Assembly: GCA_963576725.1 (NCBI GenBank)
Contig: OY755237.1
Coordinates: 67,376,972-67,440,971, forward strand
Reading direction: 5' to 3'
Source of the DNA: Azorinus chamasolen
Taxonomy: Eukaryota > Mollusca > Bivalvia > Cardiida > Solecurtidae
Length of the DNA: 64,000 nt
Part shown: one piece after another, positions 1 through 10,468 of the stretch
How positions within the stretch are numbered: the stretch's first letter is position 1
How the letters are laid out: each line of letters begins with the position of its first letter
Made by a program: the position numbers and the translations under genes
Notes under the pieces: model-generated
Databases searched by the model: none
Told to the model about the DNA's origin: nothing
The model's input: only the letters and a program-made list of their open reading frames with translations

Positions 1-75
1 AAAATAGACGGGGGGTACCAAATGTTAGTTTGGGTGAGTTAACTTTAAATAATGTGGGACTTACATGTATCTGTA

Positions 76-281
76 TTAACCCGTTCCCTCATAGATACAC
101 CTTTTACGTCTTGGCAAACAGAGTAGACCCAGATCAGACTACTCATGTAGGTGCCTTCTGATCAAGGTCTGTCCTGTTTGCGTATTATATAGGTCTAGTG
201 CAACAGATTCTGCCTGTGCTAAAATCTTATAGTATATATCATCATTAGTTCTGACATGAATATTGAAAGGTAATGGATTAA
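76..281 (-). mobile_element. TM2-type TTAA element, degraded
   Basis: TTAA ends (76-79 and 278-281) enclose reverse-orientation TM2 sequence with an HP hairpin at 114-181 (GCAAACAGAGTAGACCCAGA...CTGTTTGC). Confidence 0.6.
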
Positions 282-603
282 TAAACAATACATGATAAGT
301 TGAAAGGATGATAGTACTGTGAATGTGACAGTGTGCAAACCAAGGACTGAGTGAAAGCCAAACCTCTAAGTGCGAACTCACAATAAGTGCCTATAACTCA
401 CAATAACGTTTCCAAACCGTATTGATCTATAGACGAGGCCTACAACTCGACAGGTGGTCAGATGCAATTTGTTTGACTTTCAAGTCCAGGTTCGAAACAT
501 AAAAACAAGATGAAATCTTTAAAAAAAAGATATTTTTATGAAGGTTTGGACTGATCCCGTGGAATATGATCTGAGCCCCCCTTTAGTCCTTTGAATGCTG
601 AAT

Positions 604-1034
604 ACAGTTGAACCTGTATTAAGGAACCATCAAAATGAGGACTTACTATGTGAAGGTAGGTGGTTACTTAACCCATTACCTCATATGCTATTTTTAGACA
701 CAACCTTTTTCAATAAATCTACCGAAAAGGAGCATTAACAAGAGAAAAGGAAAAGTTTAGAAATTTTGTAGTTTGAAACCATTGTCATAATTAGAGCATT
801 TGCTCCTATAGGAGCAAATGCTCTCTTTATCACAATGGTTTCACAAAGTGACTTTTACAGAGTCGTCAAAAGTCGTCAATATGAGGGAATGGGTTGATTA
901 ATGCAGTTCAAATGTAATGCAGAAAGTTCCTATTAGAGTTCTCTGCATTACTTTTGCCCTGCATTAAGCAACCACTTGTTTTTAAGACTCCTATGTTCAA
1001 TAAATGAATGGATGCTTAGGACAGGTTCTACTAT
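604..1034. mobile_element. DM element interrupted by TM3
   Basis: The ends ACAGTTGAACCTGTATTAAG and GACAGGTTCTACTATA mark a Tc1/mariner-like DM element with a GCATTAAGC-type palindrome. Its palindrome is split at a TTAA by the TM3 at 668-901. Its flanks join cleanly as GGTTAC-TTAA-TGCAG when the insert is removed. Confidence 0.75.
668..901 (+). mobile_element. TM3 element with TTAA target duplication
   Basis: TTAA at 668-671 and 898-901 bracket an element starting CCCATTACCTCAT and ending near GAATGGGTTGA. The centre is the palindrome around GAGCATTTGCTCCTATAGGA (about 790-843). It sits inside a DM palindrome. Confidence 0.8.
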
Positions 1035-1057
1035 AGAGTCTATTCAGTAAGAAAAGC

Positions 1058-1182
1058 TTAACCCATTACCTCATATGCTATTTTTAGATCCAACCACTTT
1101 GAATAAATCTACCAAAAAGGAGCATTAACTAGAGAAAAGGAAAATTTTAGAATTTTGTAGTTTGAAACCATTATGATGAATG
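1058..1182 (+). mobile_element. TM3 left half, truncated
   Basis: TTAACCCATTACCTCATATG and the AAAGGAGCATTAACTAGAGA module are intact up to GAAACCATT, after which the palindrome is missing and the sequence jumps to ATGAATGGG. Confidence 0.65.
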
Positions 1183-1405
1183 GGTTCCTGGTGGATTTTG
1201 AATGACACATCGTGAAGACACTGATCAGAATACTACCCTAGGGGGTCCTCTGATCTGGTTCTACACTATTTGCAAATGCAAGTATACTTGTTTCTCATGT
1301 TCAAAGTGTTAACTGCAACGAAAAGGGTTTTTTATAGAAGAAGGGGCATTAGTTTAATACCTTCTAAGTCTTACGTCAGTCTAAGAAGGGTCATTATGTA
1401 ACAGA

Positions 1406-1650
1406 TTAAACCCTTTACCTGATAGAGACACATTTGCAAACAGAATAGACCAAGATCAGGCGGTTCCTATATGAGTCGTTTGACCAGGGTCTGCTCTGTC
1501 TTCTTATGGCATAATATAGGTCTAATTCTACTGTTTATTCTATAAGCAAATACTCCTTTGTTCAGTGACCATTATAAAAAAAAAAACCCAGTTACTAAAT
1601 ATTCATGATGCCACTGATTATTGCATAAACATGCATAAGATACAGGGTAA
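1406..1650 (-). mobile_element. TM2 element, degraded
   Basis: Reverse-orientation TM2 with TTAAACCCTTTACC at its left edge, an HP hairpin at 1434-1502 and the AATATTCATGATGCC module near its right end. Confidence 0.55.
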
Positions 1651-1734
1651 GCAAATCAACAATACAACATAGGAAGATACAAGTTTGAGATCCCCCTAAA
1701 ACCGCAGATTATGTCTCCTTTATACCCATTCAAA

Positions 1735-1960
1735 TACGGTTTTCATAATTTCACACCTCTCGCCATTTTCGCCATAATTTTTAAATGGCGCTTTGAGCCG
1801 GAAGTGGAGTGTTCGGATAACTTTTGCATTATTTGGCGATATTAAGAGACGAGCTGTCTGGCCAGGGTGTGGGAGTTTTAAGAATATAAATCTCTTCCTG
1901 TGTACATTGTGGCCGATTATGATATAAGATCATGGCGACCGAGAGATTTTGATGGGTCAA
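1735..1960 (+). promoter_or_regulatory. Promoter-like CpG patch with ETS and YY1-like motifs
   Basis: Unique sequence, richer in CpG than its surroundings, contains AAATGGCGC (1783-1791, YY1-like) and GCCGGAAGTG (1797-1806, a full ETS core-promoter motif), then an ATGGCGACC start-like site at 1932. That frame stops after six codons. It could be the 5' end of a gene whose exons lie elsewhere, or of a retrocopy. No downstream exon was found. Confidence 0.3.
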
Positions 1961-2210
1961 ATGTTACTTTATCTCACACTTTAAATACATATGGAATCTC
2001 CCAGTCATACAGCTTAAGACTCGCCCATGTTCAGTTCAGAGGTATTTTTGGAAAATAATAGTGGACTTCGTCAGCACATTAATTCTAACTGTTAGTACAA
2101 GAATTAATTGCATAATACGAATCGTAACTACCGATTTCATAATAATCTTCACTATTCAAGTCACACTTGACCCTTTTCAAGCTATCCGATATTTGAAAGT
2201 CATTTTAAAA

Positions 2211-2275
2211 CAATATGGATCCAAATGAGACACCGAGTAACTCGGCGTCTCATCAGGTTCCACACTGCTTGACAC
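2211..2275. repeat. HP hairpin, GCCGAG-type tip
   Basis: GGATCCAAATGAGACACCGA and CTCGGCGTCTCATCAGGTTC form imperfect inverted arms around GTAA. This is the second large tip variant of the HP superfamily. Confidence 0.7.
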
Positions 2276-2510
2276 TTGAACAATACGTTCTCAAAAGTTT
2301 TATCTGATCGGAAGTAGTCAAACTTGTCTCAGATCCAAATTTTAAGCAGATATGTTTTTTTCAGAGGTGTAAGCGTCCAAGGAATGTTGATTCATAAAAT
2401 TTTGCTGAAAACGTACATTTTCTCCATAATTATGATTTACAAAACCTACACACGTACTGTAAAACCCGTGTAGCCCAAACGTTAAATTTAGTATAAATAT
2501 CGGTCTTGGA

Positions 2511-2608
2511 GACAGGTGGCAGCTTAATGCAGGGTGTACGTCATGCAAACAGCTCCCATATGAGCTTTCTGCATGACGTTAACCCTGCATTAAGCAGCCA
2601 CCTGCCTA
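2511..2608. repeat. DM palindrome
   Basis: GACAGGTGGCAGCTTAATGC and GCATTAAGCAGCCACCTGCC are inverted arms with GCAAACAGCTCCCATATGAG at the tip. The flanking right end ATTCCGGTTTAGAGGGGTT is a decayed DM/EM terminus. Confidence 0.7.
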
Positions 2609-2988
2609 AAAGTATCTAAGTTCTTCTTTATTAGAATTCCGGTTTAGAGGGGTTTGCCGCACTAGGGGTTTGCCGCAAAACTAATGTCGGCTCAAATCCG
2701 GCCCTGGTGCAATTTTGAATACTGCTCATTCGACCAATTTCTCGAGAAGATATTGACCGAGTGCCATTCTGCTTGGATCTGGATGAGATCTGGATGAGAT
2801 CTGGATCCAAGCTGTTTTCAAATGCGAATCAATGGTTAATAATTTCTATTCTGTAGATCGTAAAGCAAAATTGACCTGACACCTGGTTATAGATGACAGG
2901 AACTAAGAGGTACGAAAGGTAATCTGATGAATTGAGATTCTATTGCAAACAAGGCCTTATCTTGCAATCCGCGACCTGACTCGCATTT

Positions 2989-3050
2989 GCAAACAGCTTG
3001 GATCCAGATGAGACACCGAGTAACTCAGCGACTCATCAAGATCCAACTTG
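2989..3050. repeat. HP hairpin, GCCGAG-type tip
   Basis: GCAAACAGCTTGGATCCAGA begins the left arm and the tip is CACCGAGTAACTCAGCG. The right arm carries the shifted ATCAAG in place of ATCTGG. Confidence 0.7.
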
Positions 3051-3319
3051 ATTGATTCCCGGTCAATGGTTTCTCAAAAGCCGGTAATCAAAATTGCACC
3101 AGATCCAAATTTGAGCAAACATTTTTTTTTTCACAGCAGGCTAAATGTTAAAAACAGTCCTTATTAAGCATACTCCGAATCTTTCAATATCAAATATCTG
3201 ACAAAGCAGGTCGAAATCTTAACCCTTAACGCCTCTGTGAAAGAAAAAAAAGCTCAAATTGATCTGATGCCATCCTTTTAAGCTGCTTCAGATTCATACA
3301 GAAACTATTGACTGAATAT

Positions 3320-3384
3320 CAAACAGTTTTGATCCAGATGAGACGCCGAGTTACTCGGCGTCTCATCTGGATCAAAGCTGTTTG
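3320..3384. repeat. HP hairpin, GCCGAG-type tip, near perfect
   Basis: CAAACAGTTTTGATCCAGAT and ATCTGGATCAAAGCTGTTTG are nearly perfect inverted arms, with the tip GACGCCGAGTTACTCGGCGTC. This is one of the few copies without the usual stem mismatch. Confidence 0.8.
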
Positions 3385-3770
3385 CAAATACGAGACAGAT
3401 CGCTGTTAGGGATATAATGATTAATATATGTCTGTTTCTATTGTATTCCTTTTATCTGTCCATTAGACTACATGTATTAATTTGTTTAAGAAACAAGGTG
3501 TATAGATTATTATGATTTTTATCACATCGTGTATTATTTCGTCAAATTTACTACAACCATGCATCTTTTAGCTATTTTGATCTTTTGATTATATATTTTT
3601 CTCTGAATAAGGAATCAAAATCGAACGGTCATCAACGTTATTCGAATCAATAAATCTAGATCAAAACTATTTAAAGATATTTATACTCTGTGTAAAAGTG
3701 TGTACATTACACAATAAGGGTTACTCTGACCTGAAAGATTAATCAACTGTTGTATAATATCTTTAATAAT

Positions 3771-3967
3771 ACAGTCGAACCTATCTTAAGCGGTCAGCAA
3801 AAAAGAGTTATAATTAAGGATCTGAAAGTCAGGTGGTAGCTTAATGCAGGTCAAAAGTAGTGCAGAAGGTCTGCATTACTTTTGCCTTGTATTAAGAAAC
3901 CACCTGCTGTTTAAGACTCCCATGCATGTTCAGTAAATGAATGACCGCTTAGGACAGGTGTTACTGT
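3771..3967. mobile_element. DM element, nearly complete
   Basis: Ends ACAGTCGAACCTATCTTAAG and GGACAGGTGTTACTGTA surround a shortened palindrome with arms GTGGTAGCTTAATGCAGG and CATTACTTTTGCC. The tip is reduced to GCAGAAGGTCTGC. Confidence 0.7.
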
Positions 3968-4056
3968 ATCTACATCACCCTTTAGTCTGAGTGTTAACCA
4001 GTCACCATTTTAACCCTTAATATGTCGGTAGGGGCGTAACCGCTTTTACAATCACC

Positions 4057-4113
4057 TTGGATCCAGATGAGACGTCGAGTAACTCGGTGTCTCATCTGGA
4101 TCCAAGCTGTTTG
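4057..4113. repeat. HP hairpin, GCCGAG-type tip
   Basis: TTGGATCCAGATGAGACGTC and its partner TCTCATCTGGATCCAAGCTG form the arms, with GAGTAACTC in the tip. Confidence 0.75.
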
Positions 4114-4462
4114 ACACTCGGTCTGTAGTTTCTCAAAACCTTAGAACGTAATTAAACTTAAAATGTAATTAAACTTAAACGTAATTAAAACTTGCTTTAT
4201 ATTGAACAGTGTTTGAGCAGACATTTGTGTCGTTCGGCAGACAATCGTTAAATGACATTATATCAAAATAGGCTTAAATATTAAGTAATTTCTATGGGGA
4301 TCCACAGTGTTGAATTTAATTTTCTTAAAATTTTGCTGACGACACAATTAAGAAACAACTTTTTTTCCGTCAGACGACAAACTTGGTCATATCATAGTCT
4401 ACAGTCAATACTAGAAAAACCCTCTTCCTGCAGTGACCACTAAATAAATAAGCATAGGTGTG

Positions 4463-4914
4463 GTTTAATACTTTATTTCAAGTATTCATACAAGAAATAA
4501 TAACATCATGAATATTAAATTAGATGAGTTTTATAATGCCAGGTGAAAACTATAGCCAAGGCAGGAACTGAAGATTCTGTTACAGTAAAACCTCTGGAAA
4601 CCGGAATGCTAGTAGAGAAGAATTTAGATACTTCTAGACAAGTGGCTGCTTAATGCAGGGCGAAAGTCATGCAGAAAGCTCCTAGAGGAGCTTTCTGCAT
4701 GACTTTCACCCTGCATTAAGCTGCCACATGTCTCCAAGACCGATATGTATACTAAATTTAACGTCCGGTATAGAGAGGTTTTACTATATATATTTATTAT
4801 TCCATAAGCAAATAGAGTAGCCTTGATCAGACATCTACTACATGAGCTGTCTCATCTCGGTCTACCCTGTTTGAAAAGGCGTTAAATGCGTATAGCATGG
4901 AGGAAAATGTTAAA
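4463..4914 (+). mobile_element. TM2 element interrupted by a DM element
   Basis: TM2 left module (AAGAAATAATAACATCATGA, then AACTGAAGATTCTG) continues after the insert with TTATTATTCCATAAGCAAAT and an HP hairpin at 4807-4876. The DM element at 4581-4788 split it. Confidence 0.7.
4581..4788. mobile_element. DM/EM-type palindromic element nested in TM2
   Basis: Ends TACAGTAAAACCTCTGGAAA and GAGAGGTTTTACTATA flank an almost perfect 100 bp palindrome (4636-4736; arms GTGGCTGCTTAATGCAGGGC, tip GAAAGCTCCTAGAGGAGCTT). It sits at a TA in TM2. Confidence 0.8.
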
Positions 4915-4926
4915 TTAAGTGGTGAC

Positions 4927-5409
4927 TTAACTCTTTACTCCATAAATACACTTTTCTACGCATTGCAAGCAGAGTAGACCCAGATCAGACGGTCCCTATT
5001 TGATCAGGGTCTGCTCTGTTTGCTTATAATGTAATATCTACAGTTTCTGCCATAGCAAACCGCCCTGTGCCCATACGCTATTAAAACAATTATCGTAATT
5101 AACCCTTCTCTTGCTGAATTGTAAAATACATTTCTCCTTCTTTACCCATGCCCTGTTCTATAATTATATATGTCTTCACTGTGTACAAGTATTTCGCTGT
5201 GCAATCACTGCTGTGAAGTGCACTGGTTGCACAATCAATCAATCAATCAACTGGTTGCAGACCCAGATGAGACAGCTCCTGCAGGAGCTGTCTCATCTGG
5301 GTCTTCACTATTTACAGGTAGGTATATTGACGTGAATAGCAAGCGAAGGGTTAATATTAATGACATCATTATTTATTTCATGAATAATATTCATGGTGTA
5401 AAGGATTAA
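4927..5409 (-). mobile_element. TM2 element containing a TM4 insertion
   Basis: TTAA 4927-4930 and 5406-5409 are the outer ends. The HP hairpin at 4964-5023 is asymmetric. Removing TM4 (5103-5350) restores CGTAA-TTAA-TATTAATGACATC, the usual TM2 sequence. Confidence 0.75.
5099..5354 (+). mobile_element. TM4 element with TTAA target duplication
   Basis: The sequence between TTAA 5099-5102 and 5351-5354 starts CCCTTCTCTTGCTGAATTG and ends AGCAAGCGAAGGG. It contains the perfect hairpin CAGACCCAGATGAGACAGCT/AGCTGTCTCATCTGGGTC (5258-5305) and an ATCA tetranucleotide run. A second copy is at 11203-11452. Confidence 0.8.
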
Positions 5410-5587
5410 TTCAGAAAGCTTCTATTGGCTAATGGACCACTTCGAATATGCAGCACTCAAAAGGCTAGTCCCGTCTGCAATGTGAACAATTGCTCTTTGA
5501 CAAAACTAAGCAGAATCCACGGTAAACAAATATAGTATTAACCCCAATAAACCATCCACTCTTAGTTACACGCCCCTTATTTCTGGT

Positions 5588-5593
5588 GTGTGT

Positions 5594-5624
<31 letters not shown>

Positions 5625-5632
5625 GGGGGGGG
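5588..5632. repeat. (GT)n-(G)n microsatellite
   Basis: A TG dinucleotide run passes directly into a homopolymer of more than 20 G. The length of the G run may be uncertain in assembly. Confidence 0.95.
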
Positions 5633-5707
5633 CTAACGTTCAACAGAACAACTAAAGCCCTATGTAATAATAACCAATAAATAAAGAACAATCGCCTTTC
5701 TCAAAAT

Positions 5708-5795
5708 ACAGATGGTAGCTTAATGCAGACTGAAAGCAATGCAGAACCCATAGGAGTTTTCTGCATTGCGTTCAGTCTACATTAAGCAACCATGC
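5708..5795. repeat. DM palindrome, diverged
   Basis: GATGGTAGCTTAATGCAGAC and GTCTACATTAAGCAACCATG form the arms, with AACCCATAGGAGTTT at the tip. Confidence 0.65.
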
Positions 5796-5974
5796 AAGAA
5801 GCTTCTTTTAGAAGTTTAACGCCCACTGGATCGTTTACTGGAGGCGATATGGTATGTCAACACATTTCCCGCAAATATTGAATTATTCAATAATAGAACA
5901 GGCATTTTGATCGAAACAGTAGCCTTTACAGTAAAGTCTCGTTAGAACGCTCAAGCATGTGTCATAATCAGTCT

Positions 5975-6205
5975 TTAACCCATTACCCCATGGGCTATAT
6001 TTAGACCCAACCTCTTTGAATAAATCTACCGAAAAGGAGCATTTACTAGAGAAAAGGAAAATTTTAGAATTTTGTAGCTTGAAACCATTGTGACAAATAG
6101 AGCATTTGCTCCTATAGGAGCAAATGCTCTATTTATCACAATGGTTTCATAAAGTGACTTTTACAGAGGCGTATAGAAAGGCGTATTTATGGAGGAAAGG
6201 GTTAA
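5975..6205 (+). mobile_element. TM3 element, complete
   Basis: TTAA at both ends, CCCATTACCCCATGGGC at the left and GGAGGAAAGGG at the right. The central palindrome AGAGCATTTGCTCCTATAGG and its complement is perfect through TTGTGA.AAAT. Confidence 0.85.
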
Positions 6206-6206
6206 C

Positions 6207-6304
6207 ACAGGTGGCAGTTTCATGACATCTGGAAATCGTGCAGAAAGCGCTTCCCCCAGAGGAGCTTTCTGCATGACATTGAAGCTGTTTTAAGCAGCAA
6301 ACAG
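6207..6304. repeat. DM palindrome, decayed
   Basis: ACAGGTGGCAGTTTCATGAC and GTTTTAAGCAGCAAACAG are diverged arms, with GCAGAAAGCGCTTCCC...GAGGAGCTTTCTGC at the tip. It abuts the right TTAA of the preceding TM3. Confidence 0.55.
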
Positions 6305-6817
6305 TCTAAAATATATCTATTCTTCTTTACAAAATGTTCGATTTAACGGGGTTGAATTGCATATGTATTATGCATGCTATGTCTGTTGTGTCTCGGGTGC
6401 TTTTGCATCAAGGCACCCATTTATGGGATGAACTGTTCAAACTTAATGACTCTATTGCGTGATAGTTTATTATTATGATTGGGTATGCACGCCACAGGAT
6501 TTTTTTGCATGTTTTGATTGCAGTAACTGTTGTATAAAAATGCAGACATGAAGATTCCTAACGGAACATCTGAGTATAATCTCAGTAAACAGTCAATGTT
6601 GAAATGCTCATATTTCTGTAAATAACGGTTCAACTGAAGTTTATCTCTAGAAATAGTCAAGGTCTTGTAAAGGTCCTCTAATTTGCACAGCGATCTTGAA
6701 GGTATAGACTTTGGGTACTACATCGGACGGCAAGTTCTTCTTAGAGTGCACATCAGGTGTTTTGAGATATTTAGCCCTTCCACAGAGATGCCTCGCTGAA
6801 GCCAAACACATAATTGA

Positions 6818-7064
6818 TTAATCTTTTACTTCATGAATAATCATGTAAGAAATAATGACGTCATGAATATTAGTTAGATCACTTTTTATAATAGCATACG
6901 ACATAATGGCTATGACAGAACTTGAAGACTTAGATCAACATGTATATAACATCGATAGCAAACAGAGCAGACCCTGATCAGACGGCTCCTACATGAGCCG
7001 TCTGATCTGGGTCTACTCTGTTTGCAAAGGCGTAGAAAAACGACTTTAATAAGAAAAGGGTTAA
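6818..7064 (+). mobile_element. TM2 element, complete
   Basis: TTAA 6818-6821 and 7061-7064 bracket the modules AAGAAATAATGACGTCATGA, ATGGCTATGACAGAA, an HP hairpin (6957-7026, tip GGCTCCTACATGAGCC) and AAAGGCGTAGAAAAACG. Confidence 0.8.
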
Positions 7065-7189
7065 CGTAAGAGTCTAACGTAATGCAGGACGTAGGTAATG
7101 CAAAAAGCTCCTTTCCCAACCTTCTTTACAACCCTAGTACCTAGTAGAGTTTTATTTTCATTGATATTTTAAAAAAAATTATCATTTAA

Positions 7190-7399
7190 TACAGCAAAAC
7201 CTCTCTATAACGGTCACTAAATTACACCAAGTATTTTGTGTTAAAGGTAGGTGGCTGCTTAAAGCAAGGTGAAAGTAAAACAGAACACTACCATAGGAGC
7301 GTTCTGTTTTACTTTCACATTGCTTCAAGCAGCCACCTGCCCTAAATACCAACTATAATTGACACAATTTAGTGGCCGTTATAGAGAGGTTTTATTGTA
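7190..7399. mobile_element. EM element, complete
   Basis: TACAGCAAAACCTCTCTATA and TATAGAGAGGTTTTATTGTA are the ends. Nearly the whole 210 bp is one inverted repeat, with arms through GTGGCTGCTTAAAGCAAGGT and the tip GAACACTACCATAGGAGCGTTC. Similar CAGTAAAACCTC termini are known from pogo/Tc1-mariner MITEs. Confidence 0.8.
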
Positions 7400-7448
7400 G
7401 TAGAAGCAATTTCATACGAAAGGTAAACGTTAACTGAATAGATTTATG

Positions 7449-7522
7449 AATGACAAACTGTGCAGACCCTGATCAGAGAACTCCTGTAGGGACCCTCTGA
7501 TCTGCGTTTTCACTGTTTGCAA
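7449..7522. repeat. HP hairpin, solo copy
   Basis: ACAAACTGTGCAGACCCTGA...CACTGTTTGCAAATG with the tip AGAACTCCTGTAGGGACCCTCT. There are no TM outer modules. Confidence 0.6.
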
Positions 7523-7914
7523 ATGTGACGTATCTTGGTTCTCACATTATTACGGTTCATGCACGTCTCTGAAGAACATAAAGGCTTCATAAAAACTATT
7601 CTTTGAGAATTACAGCAAACTACATTTTTTTGCGCTGAGCGCTGAGAGGTAATTAAAGGTTGATATTATTTTTCCAATCATGAACTTCATACCTGTAAGT
7701 TTTGGGTTTCAAAGTCAAGCTATGGAATTAAATGACCTCTGAAAGATCGAGGCATACCACGTAATCAACACGATACATTCTCTATCAGGTATATGACCTT
7801 TAGCACGCTTAGAATCTGTCATCTTAAATATAATTTTAAGAATCGTCTCATTTCGTTCATTGTTGTTTTTGTTTGCTGTTTGTTTTTCAGAACATAATTT
7901 GAATATCAATTAGT

Positions 7915-8168
7915 TTAACCTTTCCTTTTGGAATATTCATCTAAGAAATAATATGTGCATGAATATTATAATTCGGTGATTCTTTTTTATATACATGTAT
8001 ATAAAATCATCCTAACCAGGGATTTTTAACATAGCAGAATCAGATCAATATTTAACCATAAGCAAACAGATTAGACCCAAATCAGACGGCTCCTACAGGA
8101 GCCGTCTGATCTGGGTCTATTCTGTTTGCGAATGTGTGAGAAGGCGTATATATTAGGCAAATGGTTAT
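7915..8168 (+). mobile_element. TM2 element with perfect HP
   Basis: TTAACCTTTCC at the left and GAAGGCGTATATATTAGGC at the right. The HP hairpin (8062-8129) is a near-perfect 68 bp palindrome, with the tip GACGGCTCCTACAGGAGCCG. Confidence 0.75.
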
Positions 8169-8604
8169 ATCATAGTTTGACACCGTGCTACATAGGGTCT
8201 TGATGGATCAAAATCATTTGCAAAGGTGGTCGCGAACTAGCCCAAAAGCAATGCTTTAATATAATCTCATGACTTAATATTCAATAAGCGATCAATTTAA
8301 CAATTATCACCAGACCCTGTTTAATCAATCTTTTGCGGGCTACTGGAAAACGGATTACGTAGCTCGAATCCAGATGAGACGCCGTCTAACTCGACGTCAC
8401 ACCAGTACCAGAATTATCTGGCGTCTGGGTAGTTTTTGTGAAATTCAAATCGGAAGCAAAAGCTTACTTTAAAAAGTGATATCCAGGATATTTAATACCG
8501 ACTATAATGTATCGAGTGTGTTAAAGGGTATCCGTATATAATGTAGGTCAAGAATTTAAATTTGATTATAACAATTGTCTGGTAGCCTTATACCCTTTCA
8601 ATGG

Positions 8605-8735
8605 TGGACTCTGTCGTCTGCTTTCCACATTGTCAATCATTGTCGTCTGCTTTCCACATTGTCAGTCATTGTCGTCTGCTTTCCACATTGTCAATCATTG
8701 TCGTCTGCTTTCCACATTGTCAATCATTGTCGTCT
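8605..8735 (+). repeat. Tandem repeat, 28-29 bp unit, about 4.5 copies
   Basis: The unit GTCGTCTGCTTTCCACATTG plus TCAATCATT is repeated head to tail with almost no divergence. It creates an incidental open frame with a repetitive Cys/Ser-rich peptide that is not taken as a gene. Confidence 0.9.
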
Positions 8736-8973
8736 GGTTACATTTTGAGAACTAGAATTTCAGGAATTATAGTTCGATGTGTTCCTGTAGGTTTGGAGCC
8801 CGGGCAACAGTTTTTACACAGAGAATTTCAGAATGTGGCAAAAGTACAAACTAATTAGCTACAAGAAGGCTTTTGGCTTACAAAAAAGATGATCGACTGC
8901 ACCTACATGTACTTTAAAACCTGTCTACAGCAATCACCCAATTTTTTTTTTAATCTAATTGTAGATTTTAAGT

Positions 8974-9062
8974 TAGGTGGTAGCTTAATGCAGAGTGAAA
9001 GTTATGCAGAAAGCTCCCCGGGAGCTTTCTGCATTACTTTCACCCTGCATTAAGCAACCCTC
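8974..9062. repeat. DM palindrome, near perfect
   Basis: AGGTGGTAGCTTAATGCAGA and CCCTGCATTAAGCAACC form the arms, with the tip AAAGCTCCCCGGGAGCTTT. Confidence 0.75.
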
Positions 9063-9276
9063 TGATTTTATAACCCCTTTCATTCATTATACGGTTAGAG
9101 GTAGGTTCTACAGTATAGACTAGGACAGAGTGATGATGGGTGTCAAAATATGTAGACCCTGATCATACATTTATTGGTCTGATTCTACATTGTTTGCGAA
9201 ACTATTTGGTACCATTGTCCCATGCGAGTGACGTCAGATAGCTCTTCTAGCCCGCTTATACTCCCTCGGTCTGTAT

Positions 9277-9505
9277 TTAACCCTTTAGGTGCCAATTTTC
9301 TAATTGTCGTCTGCAATCCAAGTAAAATAAGGAAATGAGATAAATAAATGCAAATTTCAAAGGAATAAAGCACATATATAGAAATATTGATTGAGACAAA
9401 TAGTGTAGTCCCTGATCAGACGCCGCCTTTTCAAGGCGGCGTCTGATCTGGGACTGCACTATTTGTCGTGATGCATTTATGCGACTGCGGCGGTGAAAGG
9501 GTTAA
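9277..9505. mobile_element. TM5 element, complete
   Basis: TTAA 9277-9280 and 9502-9505, with CCCTTTAGGTGCCAATTTTC at the left and GACTGCGGCGGTGAAAGGG at the right. The HP hairpin (9394-9466) has the tip GCCGCCTTTTCAAGGCGGC. A second copy is at 14183-14448. Confidence 0.8.
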
Positions 9506-10330
9506 CCCTTTAGGTGATGGCCTATTGGTGGAAGAACTAATTACTATGAATATTAATAAGTTGATATTGTGTAATGGCATTTGAACACATGCATATCTGG
9601 CCTTGGTAGAAACTGAAGAATCAGTTCCATTAGCAAACAGAGCAGACCCTGATCAGACAGTTCAGACAGGATGTGGGTCTACTCTGTTTATGAATGCGTA
9701 AGTATGCAACTTGGTTAGAAGATGCGCATGAGTTGTTCTTGTGGTAAACCTTTGACGTCACTACCTTTGAAAGAAAACGCACAAGGATGCGACATTATGT
9801 TAAATCATGAACCGGCATTGAAAGTGATGATTTTCAAAATTACCAAAATATCAAAGGGGAAAAGGTCCAAAACAGGTGACAAATTTCTTTCCTTATACTA
9901 ACATAATACAACAGGAGGAAGGGACATAATGCCATAAGCTAATATTAAACGTGCATAAAATATAACCGGACATTGCTCTCTTGAGAAATTCCAATGCACA
10001 ATCCTTCATGGGATTAAAATAACAGCCTGATTTCACAGTAAACTTCCTAAAAGTCAGGGGTTGCTTTCAGATTTTTCATTCATGTGTCTAATTTTGCGCA
10101 ATATAAACACTAGCTGGATCAAGTAACCCTATCATACAGGATCTGAACTAAGACTTATTAGTTAAAACGTTTAATTATTATACTATTTTGTAGGTTCTAA
10201 TACAAGGATGTTTAGGGTGTGGTTAATTACTCTTTTGTTGCCTTGTATTGTAGTCTGCAAAATGTGCCGTCTGCTGCAATTCATTTGTTTCAGAGTTCTT
10301 CCTTTTTGTTTCTTAAAAAATATGCACAGC
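9506..10330. other. Non-coding mosaic stretch
   Basis: Holds a degraded TM2 with an asymmetric HP (9631-9692) and otherwise unique AT-rich DNA. No gene was recognised. Confidence 0.5.
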
Positions 10331-10331
10331 A

Positions 10332-10400
10332 TCAAACAGTATGGATCCTGTTGAGACACTGAGTTACTTGGCGTCTCATTTTGGATCGACACCGTTTGCA
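10332..10400. repeat. HP hairpin, GCCGAG-type tip, decayed
   Basis: CATCAAACAGTATGGATCC begins the left arm, GTTGAGACACTGAGTTACTT fills the tip and TCTCATTTTGGATCGACACC forms the right arm. Confidence 0.55.
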
Positions 10401-10468
10401 AAGTATTCTAGGTATAGTCTGTACTAGAACAAATCGAAGTGACCACTTAATGAATGAATATAAGTGTC

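Noticed and set aside
480..500. GGTTCGAAAC, reminiscent of a tRNA B box
   Set aside because: No matching A box or cloverleaf around it.
8601..8858. 85-codon plus-strand frame
   Set aside because: Mostly translation of a 28-29 bp tandem repeat.
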